Part shown: in pieces, positions 13,849-14,045 of the stretch
Position numbering within the stretch: position 1 is the stretch's first letter
How the letters are laid out: each line of letters starts with the position of its first letter
Assembly (NCBI GenBank): GCA_965652415.1
Contig: CBFGVH010000080.1
Location: 1 to 14,045 of the forward strand
Direction of reading: 5' to 3'
Length of the DNA stretch: 14,045 bases
From: BQJD01 sp965652415
GTDB taxonomy: Bacteria > Pseudomonadota > Gammaproteobacteria > Arenicellales > CAJQKF01
Program-made: the position numbers and the translations under genes
The notes under the pieces: generated by a model
Seen by the model: only the letters and a program-made list of their open reading frames with translations
Databases searched by the model: none
What the model was told of the DNA's origin: nothing

Positions 13849-14045
13849 ATGTCGACCCCGGCGTCGTTCGCCGGGCCGATGCCGGACGCGGTCGACGTGG
13901 TCGTCATCGGCGGCGGCATCGTCGGCGTGATGACGGCGTGGCACCTCGTCGCCCGCGGGCTGAGGGTGCTCGTGGCGGAGAAGGGCCGCATCGCCGGCGA
14001 GCAGTCGTCGCGCAACTGGGGCTGGATCCGCCAGCAGGGCCGCGA
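13849..14045 (+). CDS. FAD-dependent oxidoreductase, DAO family (5' part, cut by window edge)
   Basis: The open frame reaches the right edge after 65 complete codons. It shows a dinucleotide-binding fold, VVVIGGGIVGVMTAWHL at about residues 17-33 with an acidic residue after the second strand (LVAEK). GEQSSRNWGWIRQQGR then follows, a block I know from DAO/glycine-oxidase-like FAD enzymes. The substrate is not predictable. Start choice between ATG 13849 and ATG 13879 is unclear because neither has a good ribosome-binding site; 13849 is the longer form. The 82 bases between the cyclase gene and this start show no clear promoter or terminator, so co-transcription is possible. Confidence 0.8.
   Translation, partial: MSTPASFAGPMPDAVDVVVIGGGIVGVMTAWHLVARGLRVLVAEKGRIAGEQSSRNWGWIRQQGR

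Overview
The window looks like a chromosomal piece of a high-GC gammaproteobacterium. G and C dominate the third codon positions. The acetolactate synthase is of the E. coli IlvB type and sits behind a valine-rich attenuator, and two regulatory sites match E. coli-style PHO-box and Lrp consensus sequences closely. I see no integrase, insertion sequence, tRNA, rRNA or CRISPR array. Gene density is high and the longest stretch without a gene is 275 bases (4150-4424).

Layout from left to right. (1) 85-4149: a very large exported or inner-membrane protein of unknown function, built as two related halves. (2) 4425-7786: a Na+/phosphate symporter with a PhoU-like tail, a HAD-family phosphatase and a PPK2-type polyphosphate kinase. 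They are tightly packed and preceded by a near-canonical PHO box at 4290-4307, so they look like a phosphate-starvation operon linking phosphate uptake to polyphosphate/nucleotide metabolism. (3) 7814-9760: dadA (D-amino-acid dehydrogenase, minus strand) divergent from an Lrp/AsnC regulator. They share an AT-rich, palindrome-rich control region that holds a 14/15 match to the Lrp consensus just before the regulator's start codon. (4) 9757-11676: a complete biosynthetic attenuator (promoter, 27-codon Val/Leu/Ile-rich leader peptide, competing hairpins, GC-rich terminator) followed by ilvB; no ilvN follows. (5) 11740-11814: a short apparent remnant of a YdjM/DUF457-type membrane hydrolase gene. 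(6) 11832-13766: a TetR-like (possibly COQ9-related) protein divergent from an exported cyclase-family (PF04199) hydrolase. (7) 13849 to the right edge: the N-terminus of a FAD-dependent DAO-family oxidoreductase.

Functionally the window joins two themes: phosphate acquisition and polyphosphate use under probable PhoB control, and amino-acid metabolism with Lrp-type and attenuation control. The best regulatory observations are the ilvB attenuator, the PHO box and the Lrp box. The least understood protein is the duplicated 1354-residue one. I found no clearly new multi-gene defence or mobile system.
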